Shown piece by piece: positions 1-9,289 of a stretch of 35,249 bases of DNA (positions are counted from its first letter, which is position 1; each line of letters starts with the position of its first letter). Under the pieces are notes generated by a model. It was not told the DNA's origin, did not search any database, and worked only from the letters and a program-made list of their open reading frames with translations. The position numbers and the translations under genes were made by a program. The DNA is from Arachnia propionica (GTDB lineage Bacteria > Actinomycetota > Actinomycetes > Propionibacteriales > Propionibacteriaceae): the NCBI RefSeq assembly GCF_003932785.1, contig NZ_RQYT01000032.1:1-35249 (forward strand), written 5' to 3'.

Positions 1-250
1 CCGCATCCGGGGAGATCTGAAGAATCCCACCCACCTCATGGGCCAGAAACTCACCCACCGACGGAGTCCCATCCCCACCCGGCTCGAGGAAACCTTCCAC
101 AGCCTCCATCACCGCAGCATCGTCGACCTCATACAACTCCGCGGCCTTCGCGATGCCGATGATGAGGGCCACCTCCGCGGCCCGGGCGTGGGCGTCGGCC
201 TCGTGGATGGCCTGGTAGGCCTCGTTGAGGGTGGCGGGGAGTGGGTTCAT
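1..250 (-). CDS. DUF222/HNH endonuclease (13E12-type) protein, N-terminal part only
   Basis: The reading frame starts at an ATG (250-248) and runs off the left edge, so only about 83 residues are visible. It begins MNPLPATLNEAYQAIHEADA and continues into the stretch VGEFLAHEVGGILQISPDA. This pattern is typical of the DUF222 domain that precedes a C-terminal HNH nuclease domain in the actinobacterial 13E12 repeat family. The HNH part lies outside the window, so nuclease activity is inferred. No Shine-Dalgarno is present. TACAAT sits 6 nt before the ATG, so the mRNA is probably leaderless. A LexA-like box overlaps the promoter, and some mycobacterial 13E12 genes are known to be DNA-damage inducible. 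The family is multi-copy in its usual hosts. Confidence 0.8.
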   Translation of the reverse strand, partial: MNPLPATLNEAYQAIHEADAHARAAEVALIIGIAKAAELYEVDDAAVMEAVEGFLEPGGDGTPSVGEFLAHEVGGILQISPDA

Positions 251-256
251 GACCCC

Positions 257-279
257 ATTGTAATCGAATAGATGTTCTA
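257..279 (-). promoter_or_regulatory. Promoter with LexA/SOS-like box for the DUF222 gene
   Basis: On the minus strand a -10 hexamer TACAAT (262-257) lies 6 nt before the ATG at 250. Directly upstream, 264-279 reads on the plus strand TCGAATAGATGTTCTA. This matches the actinobacterial SOS consensus TCGAAC-N4-GTTCGA at 10 of 12 defined positions. The box covers the spacer between -10 and -35, where a repressor would block RNA polymerase. Regulation by LexA is inference. Confidence 0.55.
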
Positions 280-314
280 GTGCAAGGGGTTGGGAAGAAG
301 TTTTCTCCGGTTTC

Positions 315-437
315 CGTTGGTTGAGCCGGTCCCCGGAACGCAGGGACAGGGATCGTGTCGAGACCCGGTGCGGGTTCGCCGGGATGGTTGCGGAGGTCTC
401 GACACGAGGCCTCCGGCCTCGGCTCGACCAGCGGAGA
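315..437. repeat. Dispersed inverted-repeat element, copy 1
   Basis: The left arm (315-365) runs from a CGTTGGTTGAGCC motif to GTGTCGAGACC. The right arm (395-437) runs from GGTCTCGACAC to CTCGACCAGCGGAGAGAAGG, with about 30 nt between the arms. A second copy with the same arms and order is at 35061-35220. The 11-bp inner arms GTGTCGAGACC/GGTCTCGACAC are perfect complements. A weaker half-copy (GGTCTCGACCGG) begins near 514. No coding sequence is supported within it. It looks like a non-autonomous palindromic intergenic element; its mobility is unknown. Confidence 0.75.
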
Positions 438-660
438 GAAGGCGACCCGGGTCCCGGGGTGTGGTGGAGGGGGTGGTGCCTGACCGGGTGAGGGTTGGCT
501 TGGGCGGTGACGGTGGTCTCGACCGGACATCTCAGCCAGCGGGGCGGCGGTCCCTTGACCTGAGTTGTGCCGGTTGTGCTGGTTTGGTCGGGCGACGATG
601 CTTCCGGGTTCCACGTTGGTGATCGTCCGTATATGTCCATCAAAATGCTTTGTACAAGCA
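438..660. other. Non-coding stretch between repeat element and glyA terminator
   Basis: No convincing gene is present. Translations across it are low-complexity Pro/Arg/Gly sequences without a ribosome site. It holds a degenerate fragment of the dispersed element near 514-545 and a small dyad TGCTT-TGTAC-AAGCA at 646-660, immediately outside the glyA terminator stem. Confidence 0.5.
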
Positions 661-695
661 ACGATGCCCCCGCAGGCTGGCTGCGGGGGCATCGT
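661..695 (-). terminator. Rho-independent terminator of glyA
   Basis: A perfect 15-bp stem (661-675 with 681-695, arm ACGATGCCCCCGCAG) has a 5-nt loop and lies 12 nt after the glyA stop. On the minus strand it is followed by a modestly T-containing tail (TTGCTTGTAC). The stem is GC-rich and free of mismatches. Confidence 0.8.
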
Positions 696-707
696 CCAGG
701 TGGTGGG

Positions 708-2138
708 TCAGAGGGTGAGGCCCGGGTAGAGGGGGCGCATCTCGAGGAGCTTTCCGGCCCGGTCCTGGGTCGTCTCCGCGAGGCCCTCCGGCATCGTGTA
801 CTTCGCCTTGCCCGGCTTGCCCTCCTTCGTCGTGGTGGGCTGGGTGGCGGTCAGCACGTCGGTGATCATCGCCGCCACCTCGTCCATGTCGGAGATGGTG
901 AAGCCACGCGAGGTCAGGGCCGGGGTGCCCAGCCGCACACCCGAGGTGTACCAGGCGCCGTTCGGGTCGTTCGGCACCGAGTTGCGGTTCGTGACGATGC
1001 CCGCATCCAGCAGCGCCGACTCGGCCTGGCGGCCCGTCAGGCCGAAGCCCGTCACGTCGAGCAGCACGATGTGGTTGTCCGTGCCGCCCGTGACCAGCTT
1101 CCCGCCCCGCTTCAGCAGGCCCTCCGCCAGCGCCCGGGCATTGTCGACCACCCGGTGCGCGTAATCCTTGAACGCGTCCGTCCGGGCCTCCGCCAGGGCC
1201 ACGGCCTTCGCCGCCATCACATGCGACAGCGGGCCGCCCAGCACCATCGGGCAGCCACGATCCACATCGGCCGCGTACTCCTTCGTCGCCAGCACCAGAC
1301 CGCCACGCGGACCCCGGAGCGACTTGTGCGTCGTCGAGGTGACCACGTGGGCGTACGGCACCGGGTTCTCCTCACCCTGGAACACCTTGCCCGCGACGAG
1401 CCCCGCGAAATGAGCCATGTCCACCATGAGCACCGCGCCCACCGAATCAGCGATCTCCCGCATCCTGGCGAAGTTCACGCGACGCGGATACGCCGAGTAC
1501 CCGGCCACGATCACCAGCGGCTTGAACTCGGCCGCCTGCCTGGCCAGCGCGTCGTAGTCCAGCAGCTGCGTCTCCGGGTCGGTGCCGTAGGAACGCTGAT
1601 GGAACATCTTCCCGGACACGTTCGGACGGAACCCGTGGGTCAGGTGACCGCCGGCGTCGAGGCTCATCCCCAGCAGCCGCTGATTGCCGAAGCGGGCCCG
1701 CAGCGTCTCCCAGTCGGCCTCGCTCAGCTCCGAGACGTTCTTCACGCCGAACTCCTCCAGCGCCGGGGTCTCGACGTGGTGCGCGAGGATCGCCCAGTAG
1801 GCGGTGAGGTTCGCGTCGATGCCGGAGTGCGGCTGCACGTACGCGTACTCGGCGCCGAACAGCTCCCGGGCGTGCTCGGCCGCCACGGACTCGACCGTGT
1901 CGACGTTCTGGCAGCCCGCGTAGAAGCGGTGCCCGACGGTGCCCTCCGCGTACTTGTCGCTCAGCCACGTACCCATCGTGGCGAGCACTGGGAGGCTGGC
2001 GTAGTTCTCGGAGGCGATGAGCTTGAGCGACGCACGCTGATCGGTCAACTCGTCGCGGGTGGCCTGTGCGATGCGCGGCTCCACGGCCTCGATGGCGGCG
2101 AGGAGGGTCTGATAGGCGCCGGAAAGGGCTTCGGTCAC
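708..2138 (-). CDS. glyA: Serine hydroxymethyltransferase
   Basis: This PLP enzyme converts serine plus tetrahydrofolate to glycine plus methylene-THF, the main supply of one-carbon units, in the cytoplasm. The family hallmark [16 protein letters not shown] is present, with the PLP lysine at about K272. Also visible are the N-terminal SENYAS motif (43-48), the [16 protein letters not shown] segment and [12 protein letters not shown]. The length of 476 aa exceeds the usual 415-430. The extra residues sit mainly around 120-165, as in long actinobacterial forms. The GTG start at 2138 was chosen because AGGAG lies 6 nt upstream and the protein then begins TEALSGAYQ; the longer open frame upstream has no family similarity. 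A strong terminator follows. It is transcribed divergently from the SUKH gene. Confidence 0.95.
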   Translation of the reverse strand: MTEALSGAYQTLLAAIEAVEPRIAQATRDELTDQRASLKLIASENYASLPVLATMGTWLSDKYAEGTVGHRFYAGCQNVDTVESVAAEHARELFGAEYAYVQPHSGIDANLTAYWAILAHHVETPALEEFGVKNVSELSEADWETLRARFGNQRLLGMSLDAGGHLTHGFRPNVSGKMFHQRSYGTDPETQLLDYDALARQAAEFKPLVIVAGYSAYPRRVNFARMREIADSVGAVLMVDMAHFAGLVAGKVFQGEENPVPYAHVVTSTTHKSLRGPRGGLVLATKEYAADVDRGCPMVLGGPLSHVMAAKAVALAEARTDAFKDYAHRVVDNARALAEGLLKRGGKLVTGGTDNHIVLLDVTGFGLTGRQAESALLDAGIVTNRNSVPNDPNGAWYTSGVRLGTPALTSRGFTISDMDEVAAMITDVLTATQPTTTKEGKPGKAKYTMPEGLAETTQDRAGKLLEMRPLYPGLTL

Positions 2139-2249
2139 GGTGACTCCTGGTGAGTAGGGCGGTGGGACCCAATCTATCCCGCCCCGCCCACCCACACGGA
2201 ATGCCGCTCGGCGCCACCAGCACGGAGCCGCGTGTGGCAGAGTCTCCCC

Positions 2250-3263
2250 ATGTCCTTGTCGCCCCGCCAGCAGGAAGTGCTCTCCCAGCCGCGCTGGGAG
2301 CAGGTCAAGCGCATCATCGGATGGCACCGCGACCCCCTCGTCGTCGCCGACGGCTGCACCCCGGACGAACTCGCCGCCATCGAGGAGCGTCTCGGCCTGC
2401 CGCTGCCCACCGCCATCCGGGAATGGTTCGAACTCCTCGGCCACCGACTCCGCGCGGTTCAGGACGAGGCCGCGACCCCTGAGACCATCAGCGTCGAGGA
2501 CGACCGCATCGTGATCTGGACCGAGGATCAGGGAGCCTGGCAGCTGCTGGTGCCCCCGGGCGGCGATGACCCCGTCGCGGAACTCGAGTTCTCGCCCCAC
2601 GAGCTCCCGACCAGTGTCTGGCTGACCGGAATGCTCATGTCGGAGTGCCTAGGCGCCATGTGGAGCTGGAACGACGGCACCGGCCCGCTCGGCGAGTTCC
2701 GCCCCGGCGTGCGCGGCGACGGCCCCATGGACGAGGTCAACGCCGCCGTCTTCGATGCCGTCAGGCAGCACCACCCGGAGCTGCCGTGGCCGCTGCCCCC
2801 GATGTGGGAGACCTGGTACGGCGACGAGGACACCATCGTCCGCGTCAACGGCACGGACATCCTCGAATGGTTCACCACCTCCGACGCCGCCCACGCCCGG
2901 ATCCAGCATCTCCTCTCCGACGGCGGCAAGCCGACGGTCGTCGCGCGCATCTCGGACATCACCGACGACGAGTACCAGCGCCTCAGCCGAAACGGCCACT
3001 TCGACCCGTGGCTGGAACTCGGTGTCGACGAGATGGCGACCGTGGTGTCCCTCGCCCGGCAGCTGAGCGCTGACACCCGGCTGGAGCCTGAACGCAGGCA
3101 CGAGATGACCATGCCCACCGACGACCCCGAGCCCCTCGTGGCGGCCCTCATCGCGTCGCTGGCCCCCACCTGGGGCGACCGCCTCACCGTCGCCTGGCGT
3201 GCCAACGACGACGCCCCCTTCCAGGTCGCCCATCCCGAGGGAGGGACCCTCACCCAGGAGTGA
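2250..3263 (+). CDS. SMI1/KNR4 (SUKH) family protein
   Basis: The protein has 337 aa and no signal or membrane segment. The N-terminal half resembles the SMI1/KNR4-SUKH fold: [28 protein letters not shown] (about 43-70) is the typical opening, followed by a W-rich stretch with [14 protein letters not shown] proteins often act as immunity proteins against polymorphic toxins, but many are stand-alone cytosolic proteins of unknown role. No toxin gene is adjacent. The C-terminal third (after about 200) is not recognised. The start ATG at 2250 has no Shine-Dalgarno; CAGAGT lies 6 nt upstream, so a short or absent leader is possible. It converges on the ABC operon with a 9-nt gap. Confidence 0.65.
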   Translation: MSLSPRQQEVLSQPRWEQVKRIIGWHRDPLVVADGCTPDELAAIEERLGLPLPTAIREWFELLGHRLRAVQDEAATPETISVEDDRIVIWTEDQGAWQLLVPPGGDDPVAELEFSPHELPTSVWLTGMLMSECLGAMWSWNDGTGPLGEFRPGVRGDGPMDEVNAAVFDAVRQHHPELPWPLPPMWETWYGDEDTIVRVNGTDILEWFTTSDAAHARIQHLLSDGGKPTVVARISDITDDEYQRLSRNGHFDPWLELGVDEMATVVSLARQLSADTRLEPERRHEMTMPTDDPEPLVAALIASLAPTWGDRLTVAWRANDDAPFQVAHPEGGTLTQE

Positions 3264-3272
3264 ACCGGCCTC

Positions 3273-5012
3273 TCAGCCGAGGCGCCAGCGACTCACTGCC
3301 TTGGAATCCGCGACGAGCTCGGCGAACAGACCCCCGGCCGCCTCAAGCTCCGACGGGGGACCCTGCTCGATGATCCTCGTCGCCTCACCCTTCTCCCGTC
3401 CCGAGAGGACCGCGACCGAGTCGGCGTTCATGATGGTGCTCAACCGGTGGGCGATCACCACGACGGTGCGGCCCTCGGACAGTTCCGCGAGGGTCTGGGT
3501 GAGCACCGCCTCGTTCTCCGCGTCCAACGCCGAGGTGATCTCGTCCAGCAGCAGGATCGGGGCGTCCTTGAGGAAGGCCCTCGCGATCGCGACCCGCTGC
3601 CGCTCCCCACCCGACAGCCGGGATCCGCCCTCGCCGACACGGGTCGCCAGCCCCTCGGGGAGCCGCTCGATGACCGGGTCCAGTCGCGCCCGGCTCACCG
3701 CCCGCGCGACCTCCTCGTCCGTCGCATCGGGGCGTGCGAGCCGCACGTTCTCGAGGATCGTCGTGTCGAACAGGTACACGTCCTGGAAGACCATCGAGAC
3801 GAGGGACATCAGCTGTTCGACGGGCATCTCCCGCACATCGACGCCACCGATCGTGATCCGTCCCCGCTCCACGTCCCAGAACCTCGCGACGAGCTTCGTG
3901 ATCGTCGACTTGCCGCAGCCCGACGGCCCGACCAGCGCCGTGATCCGACCCTGCGGTGCCCGCAACGAGAACCCGGAGAGCACGGGTGTGCCCGGCTCGT
4001 AGCCGAAGTCGACGTCGTCGAGGACGATGTCGAGGCCCTGCGGATCCTGCTCGGCCGATCCCGAGGTCATCTCCGGCTCGTCGAGGACCTGTCCCATGGC
4101 GTCGAGTGCCACCTCCGCCTTCTGCAACTCCGACTGGTACAGCAGGGCCTGGGCCAGCGGAGTGGTGAACCGGGTGGTGAGCAGCATGATGGCCAGGAAG
4201 GCCGCCAGATCGAGGGAGCCGCCCAGACACAGCCACAGGCCGAAGGACAGCGTGCCCGCGAACAGCGCCTGGGAGAGCAACGTTGCCGTCCCGAGCGGCG
4301 GGCCCTGCAGCCGCAGCAGGTTCATGACCCCCTCGTTCTCCTCCCGCAGGGAACGGTCGAGTGGGGTCCACGCCGTGCCACGCAGCCCACGGGCCCGCAG
4401 CACCGGCTGCAGCTGCGCGTACTCGATGAGCCGACTGGCGCTGGCCGATGCCAGGGCGGGCTCGCGATCATGCTCCTCACGAAGCACCCGGCGACCCCAC
4501 CGCCACAGCCACCACGTCGCCGGGACGGCCAGTGCCAGCACCAGCGCCATCCGCCAGTCCACGAACAGCAACCCGACGAGCACCGTCAGGGGAGTGATCG
4601 TCGCGGACAACAGGTTGGGCAGGATGATCGAGCCCAGGTGGGACAACACGTCGGCCTGACTGGAGGTCAGCGCGGCGACCTCCCCGGGGGAGCCGGCCCG
4701 GAACCAGCCGAGCGGCAGGTTGGAGACCCGCTTGCCGATCTTGTGGATGAGGTCCCCGCACACATCCTCGACGGAGATCCGGTGTGAGTTGGCCAGGGTC
4801 GCGAACTGGGCGATGAAGGCGACGGCGGCCAGGGCGATGAGCCACCACAGCCACGGCAGGGCAGCGGCTGGGGAGTCGCCCAGGTAGGCCCTCAGGAAGG
4901 GGACCATGACGAGGAAGGCCAACCCCTGGAACAGGGCGGCCGTCGCGTAGCCGCCCACCATCCAGAACAGGGCTCGTGGTTTGTCGAGGTAGCGGAACAG
5001 TCGTTTCAGCAC
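3273..5012 (-). CDS. ABC half-transporter (exporter fold, YbtQ/IrtB-like)
   Basis: This 579-aa membrane protein has a six-helix transmembrane domain (about 1-300) fused to an ATPase domain (about 330-575). Walker A is GPSGCGKST, the signature is LSGGERQRVAIARAF, Walker B is ILLLDEITSALD, and the H-loop is IAHRLS. It is probably one half of a heterodimer with the preceding gene, as in YbtPQ and IrtAB, which have the exporter fold but import metal-siderophore complexes. The IrtA siderophore-reductase domain is absent. I chose the GTG at 5012 because it overlaps the upstream stop (GTGCTGA) and follows an AGGAGG at the right distance; a longer start at 5051 would overlap by 46 nt. It is the last gene of the iron-box operon. 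Substrate is inferred. Confidence 0.85.
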   Translation of the reverse strand: MLKRLFRYLDKPRALFWMVGGYATAALFQGLAFLVMVPFLRAYLGDSPAAALPWLWWLIALAAVAFIAQFATLANSHRISVEDVCGDLIHKIGKRVSNLPLGWFRAGSPGEVAALTSSQADVLSHLGSIILPNLLSATITPLTVLVGLLFVDWRMALVLALAVPATWWLWRWGRRVLREEHDREPALASASASRLIEYAQLQPVLRARGLRGTAWTPLDRSLREENEGVMNLLRLQGPPLGTATLLSQALFAGTLSFGLWLCLGGSLDLAAFLAIMLLTTRFTTPLAQALLYQSELQKAEVALDAMGQVLDEPEMTSGSAEQDPQGLDIVLDDVDFGYEPGTPVLSGFSLRAPQGRITALVGPSGCGKSTITKLVARFWDVERGRITIGGVDVREMPVEQLMSLVSMVFQDVYLFDTTILENVRLARPDATDEEVARAVSRARLDPVIERLPEGLATRVGEGGSRLSGGERQRVAIARAFLKDAPILLLDEITSALDAENEAVLTQTLAELSEGRTVVVIAHRLSTIMNADSVAVLSGREKGEATRIIEQGPPSELEAAGGLFAELVADSKAVSRWRLG

Positions 5013-6793
5013 GTCCGGGCCTCCTGGTCCTCCGGGTTCTGGTTGCGCCACATCCGTGCATACCTGCCGTTCAGGGCGAGCAGCTCCTCATGGCTGCCGC
5101 ACTCGCTGAGACGACCCTCGTCGATGACGGCGATCTGATCGGCGCCCCGGATGGTGCCGAGGCGATGCGCGATGACGATGACGGTGCGACCCGCCGACAG
5201 GTTGCTGATCGCCTCCTGGATGAGACGCTCCGAATGGGCGTCCGCCTGCGCCGTCGCCTCGTCGAGGATGAGGATCGGCGCGGCCGCGAGGAAGGCGCGG
5301 GCGATGGTGAGCCGCTGCGCCTCACCCCCGGACAGGTGCGCCCCCTCACCGACGACGGTGTCGTAGCCGTCGGGGAGCTGCATGATCCGCTCGTGGATGC
5401 AGGCCGCGCGGGCCGCCGCCTCGATCTCCGCATCCGAGACCCCCTCCCTGCCCAGGGCGATGTTGGCGCGGACCGTGTCGTTGCTCAGCATGACGTCCTG
5501 GAACACCAACGACATCGATGACATGAGGTCGGTGGAGGTCATCTCCCGCACGTCGCGGCCCTCGACGAGGACCGCCCCCTCGTCCACGTCCCAGAACCGG
5601 GCCACCAGCTTCGCCACGGTCGTCTTGCCACCACCGGAGGGGCCGACGAGCGCGGTCACGCTTCCCCGGGGGCAGGAGAGGGTCAGATCCTCGATGACAT
5701 TGGTGCCCTTGTCGTAGGCGAAGGTGACGTTGCGCAGCTCGACGGCCGGGGCCTCGGGCACGGCGGGTGCGGAGGCGCCGGGCTCGGGAAGCTCCTCGGC
5801 CTGGAGGATCTGCAGAGTGTTGGTCGCGGCCTGCTGCGCCGTGTACAGGATCTGAGACATGCCGACGATGGCCAGCAACCCCTCCGGCAGCCCCACCCAC
5901 ACCAGCGCGAAGGCCACCACCGTGACCGGCGGGAGCCACCCCTGCAGGGTGAACAGCAGACCCAGACCCACCGTCGAGGCGAAGATCACCGCCGGCTGCA
6001 TCGCCGCCGCGAGCAGCGCCATCCCGATGCCCTGCTTCTCCAACCACTGCACCGAGACCTTCGTGTGCTGCTTCTGGGCCGCGTCGAACCGACCGAACAC
6101 CCGGTTCGTCATCCCGAAGTTCTTGACCTCCTTGATGCCGTCGACCAGTTCCACGACGCTGCTCGCCAATTCGCGCTGGGAGGCGGTGTAGGCGCGGACC
6201 GAATCGGAGACCCCCCTCATGGTGAGCAGGATGACCATGAGGAACAGCAGCGCCATGCCGCCCAGCAGGATCGCGGTGAACCGCCAGTCGAGCCAGAACA
6301 GGTAGACCAGTGAGGTGAGGATGCTGAAGATGGAGTTCGCCAGGTCCCCGGCGAGGTGTGCCACGAGCACGTGGATCTCGGCGGTGTCCTTCGCGACGGA
6401 GCGGCGGATCTGCCCGGAACTGCGCGAGGTGAACCATCCCAGGTTCACCCTGCCGAGCTTGGTGACCAGTCGCTCCCGCAGCTCCTCGCGGAGCCTGGCC
6501 TCCGCGACGTGATTGCTGCCCAGCGCCGCTCCGTAGAGCAGGGCGTGGGTGATCATCGCGACGATGGCCACGACCACCCACAGCCACAACGCTCCGGAGT
6601 CGGACTGGCCCGACAGGAGACGTCGGGCGATCTCCACGAGCGCGATGTAGGGGATGACCTTCGCGACGGCGCCGAAGGCCGCCAGGACGAAGCCACGGAT
6701 CATCGATCCGCGGGCACTCGCCACCAGGGCCCACAGGTTGGCGGGGGAGTCGACGGGGACAGGTGAGGGTTCAACCGCGGTTGGTGTAGTCAA
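5006..6793 (-). CDS. ABC half-transporter (exporter fold, YbtP/IrtA-like)
   Basis: The protein has about 595 aa, with a transmembrane domain (about 30-340) followed by an ATPase domain. The NBD shows Walker A GPSGGGKTT, signature LSGGEAQRLTIARAF, Walker B ILILDEATAQAD and H-loop IAHRLG. DEATAQAD differs from the DEITSALD of its partner, as expected for a heterodimer. The start is a TTG at 6793, preceded by GGAAGGA at proper spacing and overlapping the ECF fusion gene by 23 nt; no ATG or GTG is well placed nearby, so the start is moderately certain. No SIP/FAD domain precedes the membrane part, unlike mycobacterial IrtA. It is co-transcribed with the ECF genes, so it probably works with them on the same cargo or on a second step of its uptake. 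Confidence 0.8.
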   Translation of the reverse strand: MTTPTAVEPSPVPVDSPANLWALVASARGSMIRGFVLAAFGAVAKVIPYIALVEIARRLLSGQSDSGALWLWVVVAIVAMITHALLYGAALGSNHVAEARLREELRERLVTKLGRVNLGWFTSRSSGQIRRSVAKDTAEIHVLVAHLAGDLANSIFSILTSLVYLFWLDWRFTAILLGGMALLFLMVILLTMRGVSDSVRAYTASQRELASSVVELVDGIKEVKNFGMTNRVFGRFDAAQKQHTKVSVQWLEKQGIGMALLAAAMQPAVIFASTVGLGLLFTLQGWLPPVTVVAFALVWVGLPEGLLAIVGMSQILYTAQQAATNTLQILQAEELPEPGASAPAVPEAPAVELRNVTFAYDKGTNVIEDLTLSCPRGSVTALVGPSGGGKTTVAKLVARFWDVDEGAVLVEGRDVREMTSTDLMSSMSLVFQDVMLSNDTVRANIALGREGVSDAEIEAAARAACIHERIMQLPDGYDTVVGEGAHLSGGEAQRLTIARAFLAAAPILILDEATAQADAHSERLIQEAISNLSAGRTVIVIAHRLGTIRGADQIAVIDEGRLSECGSHEELLALNGRYARMWRNQNPEDQEARTC

Positions 6794-9287
6794 GACCGAT
6801 CCTTCCGAGCAGGTCGAAGTGGTGGAGGAGCAGGGCGATGAGGAGGGTTCCCGCCCACAGGGACAGCAGCACGACGGTGTCGCGACCACGCCATCGGTTC
6901 TCCGTCAGTTCGGTGCGATGGGGGTGGGCGCCGAAGGCGCGGGCATCCATGGCCATGGAGACCCGCTCCGCGTGGCGGACTGCGCTGACGAGCAGCGGAA
7001 TCGTCGACCCCGCCCACACGACCGCAGGTTCCAACCAGCGCGGCGCGCGGCTGCCGCGCATCCGCCTGGCCTGCCGGATGACGCGGTGCTCGGTGCGGAA
7101 CCGTTCCAGGAAGGCCACGGCCGCCATGCCCGCGTGTCCGATCCGGACCGGGAGCCGGAAGGTGCGGGTGAGGGAACGCAGCAGGTCCTGCGGGCAGGTG
7201 AGGGTTCCGGAGACCAGCACCAGGGCGAGCACCGCGGGCACGCGGAGCCCGGTCCTCAGGCCCGATCGCCACTGCCCGCCGTCGATCTGGAACGGGCCGA
7301 TCCCGACCGGCGGGTGGTGTCCGTGCAGGTCGAACCGGTACGAGGCCATGCCTGACCAGGTGAGCATTCCCGCCACCAGCCACAGGACAGCGACGAGGGC
7401 GACCCTGTGGTGGATGCGTCCGCGCCCCCGCCACAGCAGGAACAGCGACGCGAGGGTCAGCATGACGAGGGGAAACTCGTGTCTCGTGGTCAACGGCACG
7501 AGGATGAGGGCCGGCAATAGGCCCAGGAACAGGGTCAACGGGCCGAGCGGCGACGGTGTGGGCTCCGGGAGCGACGCAGCTGTGCTGTCCAGGGAGGTGG
7601 CGGCGACGGTGGGGGTGGCCTCGGCCAGGCGCATCACCGGTGGGGGAGTGAGCCCGCACTCGGCGATGACCGGCTGTCCGAGGACCGTCACCGGATCTCC
7701 CGCGGCCCGCACCCTGCCCTCGTGGAGCACCACGACGTGGGCCGCGTGCTCCAGGACCAGGGAGAGGTCGTGGGTGGCCATGACGATCGTGGTGCCCCGG
7801 TCGGCGGCCCGCGACAGCAACCCCATGAGGACCCGCGTCGAGGCTGCGTCCTGCCCGAAGGTCGGCTCATCCAGGCAGAGGATCTCCCGCCCCTCGCTGA
7901 GGGCAGTCGCCACGGAGAGACGACGCTGCTGCCCTCCGGAGAGCAGGAAGGGGCTCAGGTCCTGCATGTCGGTGAGCCCGAGCTCCGCCAGCAGATGATC
8001 GACCTCCGCCCGCACCTCGTCGTCGGGTGCGCGGTTGACGCGCCCGGAGTGGGCCAGCTCGTCCCTCAGGGTGGGGTGGAGGAACTGGTGCTGGGGGTTC
8101 TGGAAGACGTGACCGACGCGCTGGTCCGGGCAGGTGAGGGTCAGCTCCCCCGTGGGGGTGGCACACGCCTCGATGCGGGTACCCGGATGAAGCCCCGAGA
8201 GACAGCGCAGCAGGGTGGACTTGCCCGCCCCGTTGACCCCGACCACTGCCGTCACGGCGCCCGAAGGGATCTGAAGGTCCACCCCGTCGAGGACGGGAGG
8301 GACGGTGTCATCCCTCGACAACCGCAGGGTCAGCCCCGTCACCTCGAGACCCATGCCGTCAGGGATGGCGCGGCCCATGGTCGCAATGTGCTCACGAAGA
8401 CGGGTCCTCGCCCCGGGGTGCGACCGCAGCGCCGAGATGCCCTCGGTGAGGGTCAGCGCCCCGTCGAGCTCGGGAATCCGCTGACTGAGCTGGACGCAGG
8501 TCGGCAGGTTGATCCCGGCCGCGAGCAGGGCATCGCGATGTTCGTTGAACACCTTCCGGGGTGTTCCCTGGGCGAGGGTGGCCCCCGTGGTGTCGAGGGC
8601 GATCACCTCGTCGACGTGGCCGATGATCGGGTCGAGGTCGTGCTCGACGACCAGGACGGCGGTGCCTCGGCGGGTCTCGTCGGCGAGCAGCTGGTAGAGG
8701 GCCTCCCCGGTGGCGGGATCGATGTTCGCGGTGGGTTCGTCGAGGACCAGCAGGGCGGGACGCATCGCGAGTGCCGCCGCGAGGACGAGGCGCTGCCGCT
8801 GCCCGCCGGAGAGCTCCCAGGGGTTCCGCGACGCCTGGTCGATCAGGCCGACCCGGATGAGGGCCTCGCTGGCCCGCTCCCGGATCTCGTCGACCGGAAG
8901 ACAGAGGTTGCAAAGACCCCAGCAGACCTCGTCGAGCACGCTGGTGGTGATGATCTGGGAGTCGGGGTCCTGCAGGACCATGGCCACTGTCGTGGCGAGG
9001 TCCCGGATCTCCTGGTCCGCGACCTCCTGACCCCGTACCAGTACTGAACCACGGTAGGCGGACGGCACGGAATGTGGCACCAGCCCGTTGAGGGTGAGGG
9101 TCAGTGACGACTTCCCGCATCCGGAGGGGCCGATGAGGGCCATGAGTCGACCCGGGGTCAACTCCAGCGTCGTCGCCCCGGGGTGCCAGGAACCACGCCC
9201 CTCGTGACGGACCCCGACCTCGATGCAGCGGGCCAGGGCAGGCAGCACGTCGGTGGTGGTCCGCTCCTGTGACACTGTGTACGGCAT
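6771..9287 (-). CDS. ECF transporter module: EcfA-EcfA'-EcfT triple fusion
   Basis: Three normally separate subunits are joined in 838 aa. ATPase 1 spans about 20-250: Walker A GPSGCGKSS 53-61, signature LSGGQ 159-163, Walker B LLVLDEPTANID 179-190. ATPase 2 spans about 312-540: Walker A GVNGAGKST 350-358, signature LSGGQ 449-453, DEPTFGQD 473-480. The EcfT membrane part is about 585-838, with coupling motifs RRMRG 741-745 and ARAFG 782-786. ECF modules energise uptake of vitamins or metals through a separate S component, which is the gene immediately upstream (2-nt gap TGA-CC-ATG). The ATG at 9287 was chosen over the longer open frame, which reads through the S gene in another frame. No strong Shine-Dalgarno is visible, so translation is probably coupled. 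Confidence 0.88.
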   Translation of the reverse strand: MPYTVSQERTTTDVLPALARCIEVGVRHEGRGSWHPGATTLELTPGRLMALIGPSGCGKSSLTLTLNGLVPHSVPSAYRGSVLVRGQEVADQEIRDLATTVAMVLQDPDSQIITTSVLDEVCWGLCNLCLPVDEIRERASEALIRVGLIDQASRNPWELSGGQRQRLVLAAALAMRPALLVLDEPTANIDPATGEALYQLLADETRRGTAVLVVEHDLDPIIGHVDEVIALDTTGATLAQGTPRKVFNEHRDALLAAGINLPTCVQLSQRIPELDGALTLTEGISALRSHPGARTRLREHIATMGRAIPDGMGLEVTGLTLRLSRDDTVPPVLDGVDLQIPSGAVTAVVGVNGAGKSTLLRCLSGLHPGTRIEACATPTGELTLTCPDQRVGHVFQNPQHQFLHPTLRDELAHSGRVNRAPDDEVRAEVDHLLAELGLTDMQDLSPFLLSGGQQRRLSVATALSEGREILCLDEPTFGQDAASTRVLMGLLSRAADRGTTIVMATHDLSLVLEHAAHVVVLHEGRVRAAGDPVTVLGQPVIAECGLTPPPVMRLAEATPTVAATSLDSTAASLPEPTPSPLGPLTLFLGLLPALILVPLTTRHEFPLVMLTLASLFLLWRGRGRIHHRVALVAVLWLVAGMLTWSGMASYRFDLHGHHPPVGIGPFQIDGGQWRSGLRTGLRVPAVLALVLVSGTLTCPQDLLRSLTRTFRLPVRIGHAGMAAVAFLERFRTEHRVIRQARRMRGSRAPRWLEPAVVWAGSTIPLLVSAVRHAERVSMAMDARAFGAHPHRTELTENRWRGRDTVVLLSLWAGTLLIALLLHHFDLLGRIGLDYTNRG

Positions 9288-9289
9288 GG

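Noticed and set aside
129-692. Minus-strand frame over the first repeat element (187 codons)
   Set aside because: Proline/arginine-rich translation of the palindromic element overlapping the DUF222 promoter; no support as a gene.
567-2153. Long open frame antisense to glyA (528 codons)
   Set aside because: High-GC shadow frame with low-complexity R/H/V content, no ribosome site and no family motif; glyA is unambiguous on the other strand.
2139-2249. Glycine or purine riboswitch ahead of glyA
   Set aside because: Only 111 nt of shared divergent space; no conserved aptamer pattern could be seen.
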